Shown here piece after piece: positions 7,476 to 8,847 of a stretch of 8,847 bases of DNA. How positions within the stretch are numbered: position 1 is the first letter of the stretch; every line of letters starts with the position of its first letter. Below the pieces are notes generated by a model. That model saw only the letters and a list, made by a program, of their open reading frames with translations, had not been told where the DNA came from and ran no database searches. Position numbers and translations under genes: made by a program. The DNA lies in assembly GCA_031263295.1 (NCBI GenBank), contig JAISGC010000094.1:1-8847 (forward strand). Direction: 5' to 3'. The stretch is from Rickettsiales bacterium (GTDB lineage: Bacteria; Pseudomonadota; Alphaproteobacteria; Rs-D84).

Positions 7476-7748
7476 ATGAACAAAATGGAACTTATCGAAG
7501 CCATCGCGAACGAAGTCGATGTGTCGAAGGCCGTCGCGGGCGCGACGCTGGACGCGTTCATCAACATCGTGACGAAGACATTGAAGAAGAAGGGCGAAAT
7601 CCGCCTGGTCGGATTCGGAACCTTCACGACCTCGAAGCGCAAGGCGACGACGGGACGCAACCCGCAGACCGGCGCGGCGATAAAAATAGCGGCCTCCACC
7701 CAGCCGAAGTTCAAGGCGGGCAAGGCTCTGAAAGATGCGTTGAATTAA
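7476..7748 (+). CDS. hup: HU-family nucleoid DNA-binding protein
   Basis: A 90-residue protein, the usual length for HU. The N-terminal helical dimerisation part (MNKMELIEAI...) is followed by the conserved glycine-phenylalanine turn GFGTF at 46-50. The flexible beta-arm carries GRNPQTG at 60-66, including the proline (63) that intercalates in the DNA minor groove, and the protein ends in a Lys-rich helix. HU homodimers or heterodimers bend and compact DNA and assist replication, recombination and transcription. The start is secure: AAGGAG at 7464-7469 lies six bases before the ATG. The gene has its own promoter and an intrinsic terminator directly after the stop, so it is probably monocistronic. 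The sequence favours HU over IHF, since the length and arm motif fit HU better. Confidence 0.95.
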   Translation: MNKMELIEAIANEVDVSKAVAGATLDAFINIVTKTLKKKGEIRLVGFGTFTTSKRKATTGRNPQTGAAIKIAASTQPKFKAGKALKDALN

Positions 7749-7750
7749 AG

Positions 7751-7778
7751 AAATCCCCGAGAGGGGATTTTTTATTTT
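7751..7778 (+). terminator. Rho-independent terminator of the HU gene
   Basis: An 8-bp perfect stem, AAATCCCC/GGGGATTT (7751-7758 and 7763-7770), closes a GAGA (GNRA-type) tetraloop and is followed by TTTATTTT. It begins three bases after the HU stop codon. Confidence 0.92.
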
Positions 7779-8001
7779 CATTATTTCGGGGGGCGGCATG
7801 GCGCAGATTAAAAAGGCATATTCAGAGTGTTTTTTTACAAGTTTCTTTACTTTTAACATTTTTATCGTATGGTATGCTTATCAAGATTTAACACGAGGTA
7901 TAAACCAATGCGGATAATGTGATCTTTTTTTAACCGCCGCAAATCGCAAACAAGGCGACTTTGTTGCTCGCGTAAAATGTATTACAGCAAAGGTTTTTAT
8001 C
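7779..8001 (+). promoter_or_regulatory. Leader region of the ABC-F gene with possible promoter, mini-ORF and alternative hairpins
   Basis: No convincing gene of normal size. A weak promoter candidate is TTTACT (7846-7851), a 16-bp spacer and TATGGT (7868-7873). Downstream, GAGG (7895-7898) precedes a four-codon ORF, Met-Arg-Ile-Met-stop (7908-7922), which is followed by seven T. A hairpin pairs GCAAACAAGG (7946-7955, one bulged A) with CTTTGTTGC (7959-7967). The same CTTTGT can instead pair with GCAAAG (7987-7992), which overlaps the AAAGG ribosome-binding site (7989-7993) of the GTG start at 8002. Such alternatives could regulate translation. The pairings are seen in the sequence; the regulatory role is speculative. 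Confidence 0.3.
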
Positions 8002-8847
8002 GTGAACTCTATATCCTTGTCGCAAATCTCTTTTTCTTATCCCCCGGCCGACAACTTGTTTTCGAGCTTGTCCGCCGTGTTTAACGCCAACGCAAAAGTC
8101 GCGCTTATCGGCGACAACGGCGCTGGCAAAACAACGCTTCTTAAAATATTATCGGGCGAATTAAAACCGATTGAGGGAAAAGTTGTCCGCAATGCTTCTG
8201 TTTATTTGCTTCCCCAAATAAGCGCGCGCGATTCTAAAAGCGGCGGGGAACGACAGCAGGCGGAACTTGCGAAAGCCTTTTCTTCGGACGCGGATATTCT
8301 ATTGCTGGACGAGCCTACGAATAATCTTGATGCTTCGGCAAGACACAAGTTTTTTGACGATTTAGCGAGCTTTCCCGGCGGCGCGGTTATTGTGTCGCAC
8401 GACCGCGAACTATTGAATCAAATGGATTTTATCCTTGAACTGTCGGGCGGCAAGGTTCGGGCTTTCGGCGGGAATTATGATTTTTATCTCTCGCAAAAAG
8501 CAACCCTGCAAGAAAGCCTTGAATCTCAATATGCAAACGCGGAAGCGCGTATCGCCCGGCTTGCGGACGCAAAGAACATCGCGCGAAAGAAGAGCCAGCA
8601 TAGCGAAGCAAAAGGCAAGAAAGACAAGGCAAATGCGCGGCGTTCGCCTATTGCGGCGAACTCGCTTTCGGGCAAATCAAAGGAAACCGAAGCGTCGAGC
8701 CGGCGAATAATTCAGAAAAAACTGGACGAGCAATCCGATATTCGCAAAAGTCTTTCCGACCAACTTCGCGACGATAAGACTAAAATCCCAATGCCCTTGA
8801 AACCCTTTATCCGCAAAGAGTTGGTTAAAATCGAAAATCTATCTTTC
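8002..8847 (+). CDS. ABC-F family ATPase, 3'-partial; possibly Msr/Vga-type ribosome-protection branch
   Basis: The first 282 codons of a cytosolic two-ATPase-domain protein with no membrane segment. Domain 1 has Walker A GDNGAGKT (37-44), Q-loop Gln72, signature SGGERQQ (80-86), Walker B ILLLDEP with Glu104, and switch His133 in VSHD. Then comes a charged, helix-prone linker (about 155-265) of the kind that reaches into the ribosome in ABC-F proteins. The second domain begins at about 274 (KIENLSF) and runs off the window. Only about seven residues separate the Q-loop from the signature. Most ABC-F proteins have a longer helical insert there; from memory, Msr/Vga-type resistance factors share the compact form. 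GTG is taken as the start because AAAGG lies 8 nt upstream, no ATG or GTG precedes it in frame back to the TAA at 7915-7917, and the domain starts immediately. Alternatives are a housekeeping ABC-F translation factor or a divergent paralogue. Confidence 0.87.
   Translation, partial: MNSISLSQISFSYPPADNLFSSLSAVFNANAKVALIGDNGAGKTTLLKILSGELKPIEGKVVRNASVYLLPQISARDSKSGGERQQAELAKAFSSDADILLLDEPTNNLDASARHKFFDDLASFPGGAVIVSHDRELLNQMDFILELSGGKVRAFGGNYDFYLSQKATLQESLESQYANAEARIARLADAKNIARKKSQHSEAKGKKDKANARRSPIAANSLSGKSKETEASSRRIIQKKLDEQSDIRKSLSDQLRDDKTKIPMPLKPFIRKELVKIENLSF

Noticed and set aside
7298..7891. 197-codon plus-strand frame covering the end of the membrane-protein gene and all of HU
   Set aside because: It is a shadow frame over the well-supported HU gene and runs straight through its intrinsic terminator. 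The translation is highly charged and shows no recognisable fold.
7798..7917. 39-codon plus-strand ORF with a hydrophobic middle (Phe/Ile-rich)
   Set aside because: Only a G-run instead of a ribosome-binding site, and its hydrophobicity follows from T-rich intergenic DNA. An ORF this long is readily expected by chance. A tiny membrane peptide or leader cannot be excluded.
7977..8084. 35-codon plus-strand ORF overlapping the start of the ABC-F gene
   Set aside because: No ribosome-binding site, out of frame with the strongly supported ABC-F domain, and no conserved character.

Overview
The window looks like a Gram-negative chromosome, most plausibly an alphaproteobacterium-like lineage. The support is an outer-membrane autotransporter, a proteobacterial-type HU protein, and GC-rich genes with NGC-rich codons on both flanks. 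The lineage is my inference from style and is not fixed by any marker gene.

Layout from left to right. (1) Positions 1-3435, + strand: the 3' part of a large autotransporter, with a beta-helical passenger, a linker and a C-terminal beta-barrel. Its signal peptide lies outside the window. (2) Positions 3472-6734, - strand: a conspicuously AT-rich three-gene cassette read right to left. It encodes an HNH-type restriction endonuclease and then two different DNA adenine methyltransferases of the D12 (Dam-like) class. The genes are packed with a 1-nt gap and an 11-nt overlap, and are driven by a good sigma70-like promoter at 6753-6781. One nuclease plus two adenine methyltransferases is the composition expected of a Type II, probably Type IIS, restriction-modification system with an asymmetric target. 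(3) Positions 6867-7395, + strand: a divergent promoter and a small three-helix membrane protein of unknown function, with almost no 5' leader. (4) Positions 7401-7778: the HU gene with its own promoter, a strong ribosome-binding site and a textbook intrinsic terminator. (5) Positions 7779-8001: a roughly 220-nt untranslated stretch with possible leader elements. (6) Positions 8002-8847: the first 282 codons of an ABC-F ATPase cut by the window end. Its compact first ATPase domain resembles the Msr/Vga-type ribosome-protection branch.

The R-M cassette contrasts in base composition with both flanks, which suggests horizontal acquisition between the autotransporter gene and the membrane-protein/HU block. 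The most interesting points are the restriction system (HNH nuclease plus paired D12 methylases, nuclease gene first), the divergent promoters sharing an exact 12-bp inverted sequence, and the ABC-F gene with its structured leader. I found no CRISPR array, rRNA, tRNA or transposase.
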